Shown here: piece by piece, positions 21,460 through 33,249 of the stretch
Layout: each line of letters opens with the position of its first letter
Position numbering within the stretch: position 1 is the stretch's first letter
From: Fasciola hepatica
Lineage: Eukaryota > Platyhelminthes > Trematoda > Plagiorchiida > Fasciolidae
Direction of reading: 5' to 3'
Length of the DNA: 64,000 nt
NCBI GenBank assembly: GCA_948099385.1
Contig: CANUEZ040000168.1
Location: forward strand, 6,987,501-7,051,500
Position numbers and translations under genes: made by a program
The notes under the pieces: model-generated
The model's input: the letters and a program-made list of their open reading frames with translations, nothing else
Database searches by the model: none
Told to the model about the DNA's origin: nothing

Positions 21460-22320
21460 ATCACAACAATGCGGGGATAAGAGAAGAGAAAAATTTGTCC
21501 CAGTTAAGGTAACGGATTATCATTGGTACTAGGGGCCAGTTCAATGAAACGTAGGAAGTCGGAACAGGGGGAGGGGATTGCATCGGGTGGAAACAGCTGA
21601 AGTAGCTGAACTTGCACCTGATAATTCCGTGGTCACCAACCAGGGAGTGATTCGTAAGCTGAGTGGCGAAATCAGGAATATCAATGGACAATACTAGGTC
21701 CCAGATTTTGTTCCCCTTGTAGAGCAGAAGACATGTTGGTTCCATCCACTAAGACGGACACAGGAAGAGAAGGCGGACAGGGCGGGAGGGCTAGCATGGG
21801 AGTACCAGCAAATTGAAGGAAGGCTAACACTACTCCCACTAACTTTCGCACTGGCAGGATGATCAAGCGCAACAACAAAGACTTCCACGGCAGAGTCAAA
21901 TTTCGCAGGCTGTAGCCCTGGGGGGAAGTAGACGCAGACAAAGAGGAGGTTCTGGCCTGAGGCTCGAATAGATAGCCCTAGCAAATCCTCAACAGGGAGT
22001 AGAGAGGGGTGGTCGATAACAATAGCGCGGATAGTGCATCTGACAAAGGCTAAACAGCCTCCTCCACGCCTGGACTGGAGGATGTTCCAGAAGCACTGAT
22101 ACCCAGCTGTGTGAACAAGGTCGGGCAAAGCACCATCAAACGGCCAGGATTCAGTTGCTAGTATGATGTCGGCGTTCGAGGTAAATGTCAGAGATCGCAG
22201 ATGCGGTATTTTTCTAGCTAGTGGTTGAGCGGTAATTATAACTAGTAGGAAGGAGTTCAGTGTTGGTGAGCACAGAGCATTGTTGCCAGGTGCAAGACTA
22301 TTGGGATCGCTGCGGCGATA
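21460..22320 (-). pseudogene. LINE 'a' endonuclease remnant
   Basis: From right to left: SNADIILATESW (the usual DI...TETWL block, which carries the catalytic glutamate), RRGGGCLAFVR at about 22,050-22,075 (usually R.GGG...y.), and LLFVCVYFPPG (usually CVYRPPS) near 21,930. Then comes a segment where GDFN.P is expected but degraded, and further left TNHSLVGDHGIIRCKF, corresponding to S.LP.SDH. The frame is open over 275 codons (22,518-21,694), longer than most pieces here, then shifts. Confidence 0.7.
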
Positions 22321-22528
22321 GTTGTGTCTCAGTGGGGATAGGGCGTCAATAGAAGGGGGAGGGCGGAAACTGTTAGATGGGGGACTGAAAGTAGGCAAAG
22401 CTTTAGCATCAGCTGCCGCCGATCGCTGTGGGTGATCAGTAGGATAGGTGTGCGGCAGATTGGTGATGTAGGCCGGAGGGGTGTCATGTGGTACAGGGGG
22501 AGGGGCCCAATATGGCAAAGTGAGAGGT

Positions 22529-24691
22529 TCAGAATATCTGTCGAAGCGGGGTGGGCAGAAAAGAGTGCAGGATGTAAGGTACTAAAGGACGTGACATCGA
22601 GGGGGAACGAGGAGTGACATAGGTCTGTGGAAGATTATCTATATGGTTCACAGGGCGATTAGCCGTATGGCCATCGGTGTGAAGGGCACTGATCAGGAAA
22701 AAATTGATATATTGACAGCAGGTAACCTGCCTGTCGCGCAGGATCAGTATAGGGCCGGTTGGTCGGCATGGGTTAGAGGTATGTGGGTGAGTAACTGGAG
22801 GGTAGGGTGGGGTCGAGGACGGGAAGGGAGAGGCAACATTTGGGAAGGTTTGGAGGCCCATGAGGGATATGGGAGCCAGTGAGTGGGGAGGGTTGGTAGG
22901 TGGGGTGAGGATGTGGGATACAGGTATGACCTTGGAGTGTCCGCTAGGGTAATTAAGTAGTAATTCGGGATTAAATGGGGGTTGGTGCTGGGGAGCAGGG
23001 GGAGCAGCGGGGGCATGCTGAAGCTGTAGTATGGGGGTCGATGTCTGGGGGCAGAAAGGAATATAGGGCAGCAACGGAGATGGAGGATTAGCATGACCCA
23101 TTTGCTCAGAGAGAAGGGAAGACGGTGGAAGTGACTGTGAGGCAATGGAAGGGTGCGTAGCACCGGCATGGCTCTGAGGGTCACTCGTACTTGTACGGAA
23201 GATGGCGTTAGATGAATCTGAATGGTGGTCCAACCAGTCTCCACCTGCAGGGTCCTAGAGTACGTCATAAGCAAATGCCGATTGAGGTTGGGGGCTGATG
23301 AGCGAAATTAGTGATTGAGCAAATGCGTATCTGGTAGGAGTACCAGGTAGGCCCATAGGAAGATTGAAGGGGTGTTTATGAGGATAACTTTGAAGTGTCG
23401 CAGCTGGGCTAGCAGCAGGTGGGTAATTGATAGAGTCGTTAGAGCGAGAGCGGTGGCTGATAACATATGTCAACGGCTCGGAGGACGGGTGGGAAGTAGT
23501 TCGGCGGGGGCTGATGTTTGTACCAGCGTCTTGCCTTGGCTCTGAGGCTATGATAGGGGAGTGCTGATTTATTACTGAAGTGGCTTGCCGCTTGGGGCCT
23601 GAAGTCGGGGGGAGGGGGCTACTGGGAGTAGAGGCTACTGGGGGAGATGGTGGACAAGGGCAATTGTGCAGAAGTGGAACCGGGGGTAGGGAGTTAGACG
23701 TGTTTAGGTCGATGGTTTCCAGGTAGACTAGGTGATGCGCTGGGCTCGCCATTGGCTTGTTGCCAGTGGGGCATTGGGTAGCCTTCATGTAGGTTCCGGT
23801 GGGATCGGCCTGCATGGGAAAGGCAGAACTGCTTCTCAGCGAGCCAAGTATTTTCCGTTGGGGGGGGGTTATCGGGGAATCTCTTGATGTTCTTAAACGG
23901 CGAAATGGCAGCAATTGTCAACTTGTTGCTAATGAACTCTCTGACTGTTAGATAGTCCATGAAATGGAATAGCAGGGAGCGACTATGTAACTGGGACTTT
24001 TTGCGTAGCCTCCTACAGTGACGTCTATGGTGAGCCATATTGCACAAAACGAGTATGTTGTGTTTCGCCAAGGAAAGCAGTAAACTGTCTGGAACAATAA
24101 AACCACTGCTTTTTTCGAATTGGTAATATGGCGGTGTATTTCAGTAGACACAGATTCGAGGAGGCGTTCCACAGAAAACAAGTTCTTGGGGGATGTAATG
24201 GCCACGGGATCAAGGAGAGTAGCCAAGGGTGAAAACTTTGAAGCGACTTCCTCAGTCAGCTCTACCTTATTTCCAAGTTCAGTGTAACTGTTTGCCGCCA
24301 TTTGGCTACTAGAAGCTTCACTGTCAATGTTAACGAGGACGACAGAGCACGGCCCGATTTTTGGGAGAGGCTGAGTATGTTTGGATTTACCAACTTTGGA
24401 GATACGGATTTTCCGAGCACTGGTTGGGGGCCGGGATGGCTTGATGAGTAAAAATGTATGACGAAGGTTCTGAGGTAGTAGTAATCTGGTCAGCAAGACA
24501 GAGAGAAGCCAAAGGTCCAAGCAGACCATGGGTCTGCTAGGTTGTTCTATACGCACAGGTCTAAACGAGACGTACGCAACAATGCGATATAGGAATTGAG
24601 CTACATAGCCCATTATACATAAAGTTGGGATTAGGAGGCTTAGAACGATGGGGGATGGTAAGCTACTAGAATTTTGCTGCGTGCTAAGCAC
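22529..24691 (-). pseudogene. LINE 'a' ORF1 remnant with proline-rich tail
   Basis: Frame 24,691-23,948 carries SPLATLLDPVAI, then LLESVSTEIHRHITNSKKA. The overlapping frame 24,071-23,694 has LLFHFMDYLTVREFI and a RFPDNPP segment. Matching modules occur in element b at 33,150-32,990 and 32,870-32,770, so this is a conserved part of the element's own first protein and not chance. After it comes a long Pro/Ser/Thr-rich stretch (23,914-22,529) with almost no hydrophobic core, probably a disordered linker. The second module has the strand-helix pattern of RRM-like ORF1 domains. Its function is inferred as RNA binding. At least three frameshifts break it. Confidence 0.55.
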
Positions 24692-24779
24692 AGTGCAACC
24701 TACGCAGGATACTGTAGGTACTGTGCTATTGCCTGGATCACAACAGCAGGTTGTGTAGGGAGGTATATTTTAGATATGG

Positions 24780-25084
24780 GATAGATGGACCGAATGGAAC
24801 GAGGGTGCGCTCTTATGGGAGAAAATAAATGGAAACACAGCGGGACAGAAACTTCGGAATGTGCGCCGGTGGAGGCATAGAGAGAACATGGTAGGGGTCG
24901 GGTTATAGGAAATGAGACGTAAAAAGCTTAAAATGATGGTATCGTGACGAGAATCAGAGAAGGTTTGCTAGGTAAGTCATGCAGAATGTTAATAAATGGA
25001 ATGCAGGCACAGAATGTCCAATGCCATCTATAACTCGGACTCGCGATAATAACTGGCAGCTGCACATTGGTGTGCCGTAGTTGC
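24780..25084. other. No recognisable feature
   Basis: Gap of about 300 bp between element a and the AAT-tailed repeat at 25,085. It may include the 5' untranslated part of element a. I see no motif. Confidence 0.4.
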
Positions 25085-25835
25085 TATAATAATAATAATG
25101 GTATATTTCTCGGCCGTGGTCGAGACACACGCGCAGGCGCATGATCATGGTGTACGTCGTTACTCAGTAAAATAAAATATTCACAAACTTCAGGTATAAA
25201 AGTCAAAAGTGCCAGCTGTAGAAACACATAGCCAGCGATAGTTTATATGGATCACTCTAATAATGGTTTCCGCGCCAACTTTGAACCGGTTTCGATTTCG
25301 CGCTGGGCGGTGGCGCACCGCGGGGGTATCGAATAGGTCATTCATTCGTACTGCTAAAGTTGCGTTATCAACGAAAATGATGCAAGCCATGAAAAACCGC
25401 GGTTTACCGGGTATCTGCGAACAGCGAAGTTTAGAATAGAAAGGAAAAGAGATTGTGTGGAAGTACACTCGGGGAAATTGATGCATGCGAAGAAGATAGC
25501 AAACCATGAAGCTGATGCAAACCCTGAATGTCGGTTCTACCGGGGTTCAATAAAAGGAATGAGTTATGAAACAAGGAGACATGAAACCAATTTAATGAAA
25601 GTACATTTTTGTACTTTGGTGAATGTGGAAATAACAAAGGTCCATATGAATATGCGTTAAATTTCAGGATCAGTAACCTGTACAATTCAGAAATGCGAAA
25701 GTACAACTGGAGGGTCCTGGAAAAGTGGAGGATGAATTTCCAGCCGGACACGAATCGAGGGAAAAGCGGACTGTTGCAACAGATATTAAAGTGGAAAATC
25801 TCCGCATTGACTTGGGCAATATTATGCTGTTTCAC

Positions 25836-25866
25836 TGATATATATATACATATATATATATGTACA
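25836..25866. repeat. TA-rich microsatellite
   Basis: A run of TATA with interspersed CA, ending TATATGTAC, inside family f copy 1. Simple slippage product. Confidence 0.8.
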
Positions 25867-26669
25867 TTGACGCATTGAGCCTCAGTGTTATTCGGCGTCA
25901 TTGCATGTATTGTACTACATTCTATGGGTATAGTTCGTCTGGCGGGGTAAAGGATACGTGACTGTCAATCAGCCGAGTGTGGCGAGATATGACAGATGTA
26001 AATGACGACTGGCATATTAGCAGGTTGCGATTGAAGTGTTACTTGTGCTGGCTGTAATGTTGATATCCGCCGGGGAGGTTTTGTGTTAGAAGACCCCAAT
26101 TAATACGATAGGTAGTTGGGGGTATTTTCTGCGGCGTGGCTTGCTTGCAGTCCCAGATGCTATGAAAGGTCCCACTTGGGTTCCCGTCGGTACGAGTCAT
26201 AGTGGCATCTTTGGTTATCCAGTTTGGCGACTGAGATAGTGGGAGACGACGAACCTGAAATAAATAGGGATTGCAGTCTGGACGTGGTTCCAGCTGTGGG
26301 TTAGGGTAATATATGACGACAACAGTAATGTACTGGTAGGTTTATGTGGATGGGACAAAGATAAAGTTCATTTAAGCGGCCAGTGGCACCTACTCCACGT
26401 TCTGGGTGGAGTAGGCTCGCCGGGGACTGAGCTACAATGCTGCGGGCTAGCAGAATTGCGTCCAACGGTTGGGCCATTTTGTACGCATTTTAAAGGATTG
26501 TTGGTTCGCAAGATGGTGTGGCTGTGTTGGGATATCAAGAAAAACCTAGAGCTTTACGGTTACGAAATGGTAACCCTCGATCTTATTTACTTATGCAGCC
26601 TGCAGTTCAGCACCGAGGCGGTAAGGTGGGTTTGAAGGAACGATGTGAGTTAATGGGACCGGTACCCTG

Positions 26670-27029
26670 CTAGCATTGCACTATATTTGTTATGGTCTCA
26701 TCTGGTATAGTGGTTACTCTATGTTGAAGGGTTCCTGAGGGGCCCTGAAGTGGAAGAAACTTTGGTGACGCCGGTGGTGAGGCACTAAAGAAAATTGGTC
26801 TCGTGCCGGGAATCATAGCCGTGAGTTCGTCTATGCACATACTCCATGGTGCTAGTGTGCTGAGATTATACTTGATTAGGAGCAAGGATATCCGATATCG
26901 TGGTGTTTGCATGGTTACCGTGATATCTTTCTCGTCGTTAGCATATTGCAAAGTAGGAAAACACCTATGTGAGAACTGGTTTGGAGAGCCGTGAGAGGTG
27001 GGAACGGGATGGTTCCAAATTTTCTTCAA
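26670..27029 (-). pseudogene. Possible RT-like fragment in family f copy 1
   Basis: A 119-codon frame with FPTLQYANDEKDITV at 26,925-26,965. The related copy at 56,156-56,497 has FCPALQYANDHTYITV with similar flanking residues, so this protein stretch was once conserved. The block resembles the YADD catalytic motif of RTs but has N for the first aspartate in both copies. Either the copies descend from an already dead master or this is not an RT. I could not recognise the preceding GVPQGS block. Confidence 0.35.
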
Positions 27030-27059
27030 GGAAGCGAACTCTGACGGTCTACCTTAAGT

Positions 27060-27850
27060 GCCCACAGTAGGCAGCACTAGGACCTGCTTCAGTTAGGGAG
27101 GCAGCACGATACGCATCCATTGGCATCCAGCTCGTGCAGCTCCAAGTCTGAACCACACTTTTTTAGACGTTCTTATTGTTATTCCTTAGTTTTATCACAG
27201 TCAGGTATCTGGCTGCCAGAGAGGGCGGAGCTGCTTTTAGTGGGTGACCACGGCTCCCACGCCCCGGCCGAAACATGGACCGCACGTAACGAGCCGCGCT
27301 GAGAATAGGTCAACCACACCAGTCAATCCGTAGCAACACGGCAGCCCGGTCAGCTCTATGCAGGGAGACAGTCACAGCCAGGAATGCTCACAGATGTGCC
27401 GCGGTAACGCTCGCCATATTCGTGAAGTCAGATCCCCAATGCCGTTTAATTAGGACAGAAAATGCGGGAGAATGTAGAGTCAATCACAGCCTGCGGTTAT
27501 TTTTTGGGGTTCAAGCTCACTGAAACACCAGTTTGCACAAGGGTGGGGCACTACTTGCAGCCCTAACTACGTGATGCCCTTATGCCTGAGTATGCCCTGG
27601 GCGGCTTTGTTGGCTTGCCTCAAAAAAGGTATTTGACGGTAAAAATTTGAGATTGTTTTGCCGTCCTAGATCGTGTGAATGAACCGCCGAGTTCCTTATT
27701 GCTGCAGCGAGGAGGCCAACCCTATGCGGGTCTAACTGAGACTAGGTTGCTCAAAGCGGTTATTTGATTTATTAATACACTATACCTACCTCAAAGGCCC
27801 GAGCCCTTGAAATGTAGGGGTATTACATCCTGGTCAGCGTGTTCACCGTT
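27060..27850. other. No recognisable gene
   Basis: Short open frames only. The right end may include 3' untranslated sequence of element b, whose last recognisable protein block (WNKLP) is at about 27,910. Confidence 0.4.
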
Positions 27851-27909
27851 AGGGCTATGCATATTTCCTGTTTGAAAGCCACCGATGCCGGCGGTAATTC
27901 CCGAATTCG

Positions 27910-29743
27910 TTATGGAAGCTTGTTCCACAATGAAACGTACTTGTTGATGAAGAAGTTTGACCGAAGTGCAAGCTTCGACAAAGGGACAGAAACCAAGAAC
28001 TCATTGTTACGTGAGGGATAAATAGAAAGAGTTCTCACCTGCGGTGCTGAACTACATGATCTATTCTTCAAGATATTGTGAAAGACTAGAAGGTTATTTC
28101 TTATGCGACGTAGCCATAAGGGATGGATTTTCAGCAGCTCACAAAGTTCCATGTAATTAGAGGGCGAAGAAAAGCCTAGCAGCTGTCTCGTGAATCCCCG
28201 TTGTACGTTCTCAAATGCTATACGGTCCCTCTGTCGCATGTTGGAACAAATGATTGAGCCGTATTTCAGAAAAGTTCTGACATGGGACTGAAAAATGTCT
28301 AGTTTACCTTCTGGCAAAATAAATGTTTGATGTATTAGCCCGATCGTACGGCGTGCTTTAGCCATCTGGATGGCTGCGTGTTCCGAAAAGTCAAACGTAC
28401 ATGAATAGTGTAGATCCAGGTCACGTACCTGAGAGTTACTGGGTATGAATTTGCCGTTTATACTAAATCTTCCAATGGGGACGGGACATTTATACGTAAT
28501 AATATTACGTTTTTAGGCGGAGAAACTCATTTTCCCATCATCACTCCAGGAGCTGAGAGCGAGCAGTTCCCTTGTAATGTCATCCACGGTGGAGGCTAAC
28601 GCCGCGGGCTCAAAAGCGTACGCGACTTTGATATCACCTGCGAACAGGGGGGGAACTCCCCGTTGGAAAAATGGTAAATATATCGTTAACGTACATTAGG
28701 AACAGTAGTGGGCCGAGTACACTACCTTGTATCACACCACTAGTTACCGGACGGGGTTCGGACAAATTTCCGCCTATACTTACAACCTGGTCTCGGGCTG
28801 ATAAATAGGATGCAAACCAAGCGAGCATCGGGTCCACCATTCCGTGTGTTTTCATCTTCTGTAGTAACCGGACGTGGAATACTCTGTCGAAGGCCTTGGC
28901 TATGTCCAAAAAGATCACGATTGCCGATTTACCAATATTGACAGCCTCTGTGGGCAGGTTGAGGGAATCTGCCGTGCATGTCGCACATGATCTCCTTTTC
29001 CGAAAATCATGCTGACCAGCGTTGGTTAGTTTATAGCTAAGAAGGTGGCTTGTCAGCCTTTCCTTGAGCATTCCCTCCATGATTCTGGACACGACCTGGG
29101 TGTGGTTCACCGGTCGATAGTTAAATGGATCTAGACGTGATCCTCTTTTGTGCATAGGTATGATAGTGGAAGTTTTCCACTGAGAAGGGAAAACATCGCA
29201 CTTGAGTGACAAATTGAATACGTTTGTCAGCAACATTGGAACGTCTTCGCCACCTTGACTGAAAATGGCCGGTGGTAATGCTTCCGGACCTGGCGCGCAG
29301 GACGGTCTTCTTCCTGCAACATGGGCTAAAACCTCATCAGGGTAGAACTCTACCGTCGAGAAAGTTACTGATGTTACCGGATTTAGAAAGGGGATGGAAG
29401 CGGCGTCATCAGTCGTTAAAGAGAAGGCAAAGTAGGTGCTGAAAGCCTCCGCAATCAAAAGGGGGTCATGCAAGCGATTATTGTTATAGTTCAGATATGG
29501 GGTGTCTTGATTAGGTTGCTTGTTTCTGACCTTCATTAGCCTGGCCAGTGCTTCCACCTTGTTTGGGTGGCTTAAGGCATCTAGTTCCTGTTTCTTCTTA
29601 GAAGAATCCAAACGCAACTTAATAGTATGGGATATACGTATTATTTGAAGATACGACGAGAAGTCCCTCGTCTCAGTGAATCTTCTTTGGAGTTTGGCTA
29701 GGTCACTGTTAAGACAATCTAGAGAGTTCCGCAGTTTGCGCAT
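27910..29743 (-). pseudogene. LINE 'b' reverse transcriptase, frameshifted before the catalytic block
   Basis: From 29,743: SCAPGPEALPPAIF, WKTSTIIPMHKRGSRLDPFNYRPVNHT, AGQHDFRKRRSC, AIVIFLDIAKAFDRVFH and SGVIQGSVLGPLLFLMYVND, the standard RT blocks in one frame. At the G7 run (28,647-28,653) the frame leaves RT and ends. The other frame continues LFAGDIKVAY with FAGD at 28,633-28,644 instead of FADD. After more breaks, frame 28,365-27,910 gives the C-terminal part: MAKARRTIGLIHQTF, RQRDRIAFENVQRGF and FFINKYVSLWNKLP. It is inactive through both the shift and the D-to-G change. Confidence 0.85.
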
Positions 29744-29949
29744 GATGGGCCCTGATGCTGGATTGATTTTGTCGGGGCAGTATAGAAGAGTAGAATACAG
29801 TTGGGCAGCCGCTATCTCTAGGTCATTAGATAAAAACGATTCGTCCCAGTCTAGGGAACGGATAAAAGAGGGTAGACTATTCCATCAAGCTCTGTGGTAT
29901 TGCTTACTGGTGATCGGAAGGTGTGTTTCGGCTGACTTATCAGTGTGAG

Positions 29950-30620
29950 GCCAGGGTGCAGTAAAAACACAGGATATCATATGTTCACTTCCGGTGAAGC
30001 GACTTAAGATTTGGGTGTCTAAATTCTTGATGCCAATAGTGAAGATAAGGTCTAATGCATTTCTCCCTCGAGTGAGGGATAAAACATGCTGTACCAAATT
30101 ACCCACGTGGATACCAGAAAGGAAATCATGGAGTTTTGGGGGCAATGTCATGGAATGCCAGCATATTTCGGGCACGTTGAAATCACCAGCTAGGATTTTA
30201 GCGGTTACGGGGAGGTTGGAGACATAGTTGAATGCGTCTATTATTGCTGTCAACTAGTGCATGCCCTGGTTTGGAGAACGGTAGAGACATCCTACGAAAA
30301 GTAGTTGTTGATCTTTTTTCATGGTGAGCCAGACCGAGCCTGGAATGTTTTCTAGAATAGGATGATGGAACCTACCCGCCGTGAATGTGTCTGGTATAAA
30401 AGATGCAGCCGCCTCCTCTTTGGTCAGATCTACAGTTGGCGGTGGCTTGATAGCCGGGTATGGACACGCGGTTTAATGGGGCGTGATCCGTCTGCCACGT
30501 TTCGGTAAATAGTAAGATGTCGGGATGCAGGTCTAATGCAAGCCCCCTGAGTGAGGGCAGTTTTGGAAGGAGAGAGCGGACGTTAAGTAGTAGGAACGAC
30601 AAGGTGCTTTTGGTTAGGTT
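29950..30620 (-). pseudogene. LINE 'b' endonuclease remnant
   Basis: Frame 30,761-30,372 shows SFLLLNVRSLLPKLPSL (LL.NVRSL block), HPDILLFTETWQTDHAP (catalytic ETW block) and DQRGGGCIFYTR. Frame 30,253-29,885 continues with ILAGDFNVPEICW (about 30,200-30,165) and GSEHMISCVF, which is SDH in active enzymes. The last block has E in place of D. Two frames cover the domain, so at least one shift lies between 30,372 and 30,253. Otherwise this is the clearest endonuclease in the window. Confidence 0.82.
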
Positions 30621-31961
30621 CCCGGTAGATAGAGCCGTAATTTCATTGTGATTGGGTGATGGAGGATCGTCAAATAAGGCGTGGCTTACGATGGGCAGTC
30701 GAAGCTCGGCTGATTTTAACCGCGTTTCAGATGAAGAGTTTGTGCCTGTGACTAAATGCACTGCTGGGCTTTCAAGCTGGGCGTAAGTTGAAGAGCGGTT
30801 AGGGAGTTCTAATTGAAACGGCCGAATCCTGGAGGGAGTAAGTGAGGCGCGGAAGGAGCTAGGGGGGATAGTGGTGGTAAGGACTCATGGACATTTGGTG
30901 CATTAGCCCGGGGCTTGATGCCATATGCGGATTATGGTTGAGTGAGGGATAAGGACGAAAAAACGGTAGCGGTTTGGGGGCGGGGGTGAGTTGAAGCTTG
31001 TGTCAAGGTTGCGGACTGCACTGAGGTAGTCCACTGAAGGAGGAAATGGGAGACTATGAATATTCGACAGGAAGAGTTGAACCTGGTGGTTATATGGGTC
31101 CTGAGGGACCCCCGGAGAGGTGAAATCGAATACCCCGTTTTGAGAGGTATAGGGCACGGAAGCGAAGGCATGTTGGGCTAATGGTTGAAAGAGAGGTCTG
31201 CCCGGCGCCATATTTGGTATCGAGGCAACCTGCATTATCCCTGGAGGCATACATGGTGGTGCTGAACACGGGTCGAGAGCCGACTACTGGGTCTCTGAGA
31301 AGGCTTTATATTGAGTGGAGTTGGGCTTGGGTCGGACCGTATTGTGAGTTTTCTGACAACTCGAGTGCAGCTCGAGTGGGCTAAATGCTTGTATTTTTGG
31401 GCTGGTGCCCTCTGTAGGCTAGAGTCTGCACGGTTAGGTTCAGGCTTGTGGGTGGATCGGTGCGGTTGCCACCGGGAGCCCAGAGATGTTTGACCGTTGC
31501 TTTCCGGTTTTACTTCTGGTTGCATGGTAGAGGGGCCCTGGCTTGGTCGCACGCACGATTTGCGGACTCGATTCCCGTCCAGCGGATTGAGAAGCAGATA
31601 GAGATAGCAATTGATGGTTTTTTGTAATTATATTGGTTGCCCTGTATAAATTACAGGAGAAGGGAGACTGAACGAGCTAATGACCAGAGCTGATGAGCTG
31701 GAGCGCGCCTTGCCGTTTGTTGCGTAGCGTGAAGAAGGTTTTCAAGAGCTAGTCTTTTCCGGTACCAGGTGGACTTAAACAACTCAGATTTCAAGCAACC
31801 AGTCGACAGGAGAAACTGATGCTAGACCGAATTCCTGACCTATTAAGCAGCCCGGTCAACATTTGCCAAACCAGTTGCGTACCTCAATGAATGACTGGTG
31901 AGGATCACCCAAATGTCCTAAAGAGTTTCTAAGATAAGCTGACGTGCCCGACCGAAGGAGA

Positions 31962-33233
31962 TTATAACACAGCACTGGTTAAATCGGGTCTGGATGAGTG
32001 AAAGTACTTTGAAGTACTTTTGTCCTGACCATAGCCCACTTTATGTGTCTGAGAAAAAAGATCCGAAAAGGAAGATTGCCTATAGCTAGAGGAGGGCCTG
32101 ACACCGGATTTGGCCGCTTTTGTGGGGCGGTTGTCAATCTCAAGTAAATCTAAGTAAAAATACCTATTAGTAAACAAGGCGCCCACCGAGCTCAAAGCTC
32201 GCGGTTGCATTTTAATGAGTTTGGTGTCTGCGAAGCCGCTACACTGGCAGTGAGGCCCCACTCTATCTGTTTGTGCGTGATGATGGACCAGAGGGGTCTC
32301 GATTTTGCACGTTTTGTTGGTCCGGAAAGGTTCGTGGAAGAATTGAGAGATCTGGTCGGGGCAAGAGGGACAGGCGGGGGGGGCCCAACCGGGTGGTTTA
32401 GTGGGAGTAGAGGTTGCCTGCATCCTACGAACCCGCTTACTTGGTGGAGGTATGGCAGGTGATGGAGAGGCCCCTAATGCCCAATCTACGGTGCCGTTTG
32501 TAGGGGCAGGCGAGGTAGATACGCTGCGGGAGGGAGTCGAAGCTGCATCTAGAAGTACCTGTCCTCCACTGGATGTTACCTGGGGGTCCGACAAGGGTGA
32601 GTTGTCAAGGTCGGCAGGCACCTGAATTGGCGCGGAGCGTTCCGGGTTGAGGGAAGATGATTGCACGGCTGAGGATAGCCTCAGCCGAGGGCCTGTTTGT
32701 GAGATACTAGTGGGAGGTACTGCTGGAATGGCTGCCCTTGACACCTCTCTTTAAAGAGGGGTCTTGTCGGCCGTAATTCCGATCGATTTATATGCTGTGT
32801 TGAGGGCAAGCAACGATTGCTTCTTGATAAATTCCCTTGCTATTTGATCGGAAGGGAATTGAAAAAGGACAGGACATGTGTGGCGTGGTGAACGCCTGTG
32901 TTGCCTCGTTCACGTGCATGGATGGTGTTCCATGCCAGACGCTCTGAGCAAGGTGGATTTCAGTTGTGATACTGGGGCCTTGTCCGGAAGATTAAAGGCC
33001 ATAGCATTTTTGCTATTTGAGATGCTCTTGAGGATCTCGGCAGAAACAGAATCAAGGAAGTCAGTAGCAGATTTAAGCTGCGGTTGCGTATAGCTTGTCG
33101 CGGGGTCCATCAGGCACAGTAGCGGAGCAAGCTTGGCCATATTGCTATCCAGGATCGAGAGTCTTGTTGAGATATTCTCAACGTCATGTTGAATACGAGC
33201 ATTGAAGATGGTATCCTTCGCGAGGTCCACCAA
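31962..33233 (-). pseudogene. LINE 'b' ORF1 remnant
   Basis: Frame 33,233-32,910 has LAPLLCLMDPAT, then FLDSVSAEILKSISNSKNA and FNLPD, paralleling the first ORF1 module of element a. After a shift, CPVLFQFPSDQIAREFIKK and ITADKTP occur at about 32,870-32,760, paralleling the second. The second module resembles RRM-like ORF1 proteins, whose strand is followed by R..I..... and D.TP. The frame 32,744-31,962 (261 codons) is Pro/Ser/Thr-rich at first and then more basic, and looks like the disordered linker also present in element a. There is one stop between the module and the linker. Confidence 0.55.
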
Positions 33234-33249
33234 TGGTATGGATGCTTCG

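Larger units (their letters stand above)
19500..24780 (-). mobile_element. CR1/Jockey-like LINE 'a', near full length, decayed
   Basis: Minus-strand element with ORF1-like sequence (24,691-22,529), endonuclease (about 22,300-21,460) and RT (21,010-19,540) in order. It is broken into about ten overlapping reading-frame pieces. It shares ORF1 modules and RT blocks with element b at 27,850-33,250 and RT blocks with element c at 60,180-62,825, all on the same strand. The left (3') end is near 19,500, just past the C-terminal WNKPPL block. Confidence 0.78.
25085..27060 (-). mobile_element. AAT-tailed dispersed family f, copy 1
   Basis: Begins on the plus strand with (AAT)n, GGTATATTTCTCGG and a 7-bp stem with 4-nt loop (25,108-25,125), then GCATGATCAT. 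It is alignable by eye with 54,578-56,560 along its whole length: shared landmarks include CAAAATGATGCAAGCCA-like segments about 290 bp in, GTGGTTCCAGCTG about 1.2 kb in, and GAACTGGTTTGG near the right end. Both copies are about 2 kb with the same order and spacing. Read on the minus strand the microsatellite is a 3' tail, so this is probably a LINE-derived family. The right end at 27,060 is where similarity fades. Confidence 0.68.

Noticed and set aside
22643..23274. Overlapping Pro/Ser-rich minus frames and a Gly/Arg-rich plus frame as separate genes
   Set aside because: They cover the low-complexity linker of LINE 'a' ORF1; biased composition keeps several frames open.
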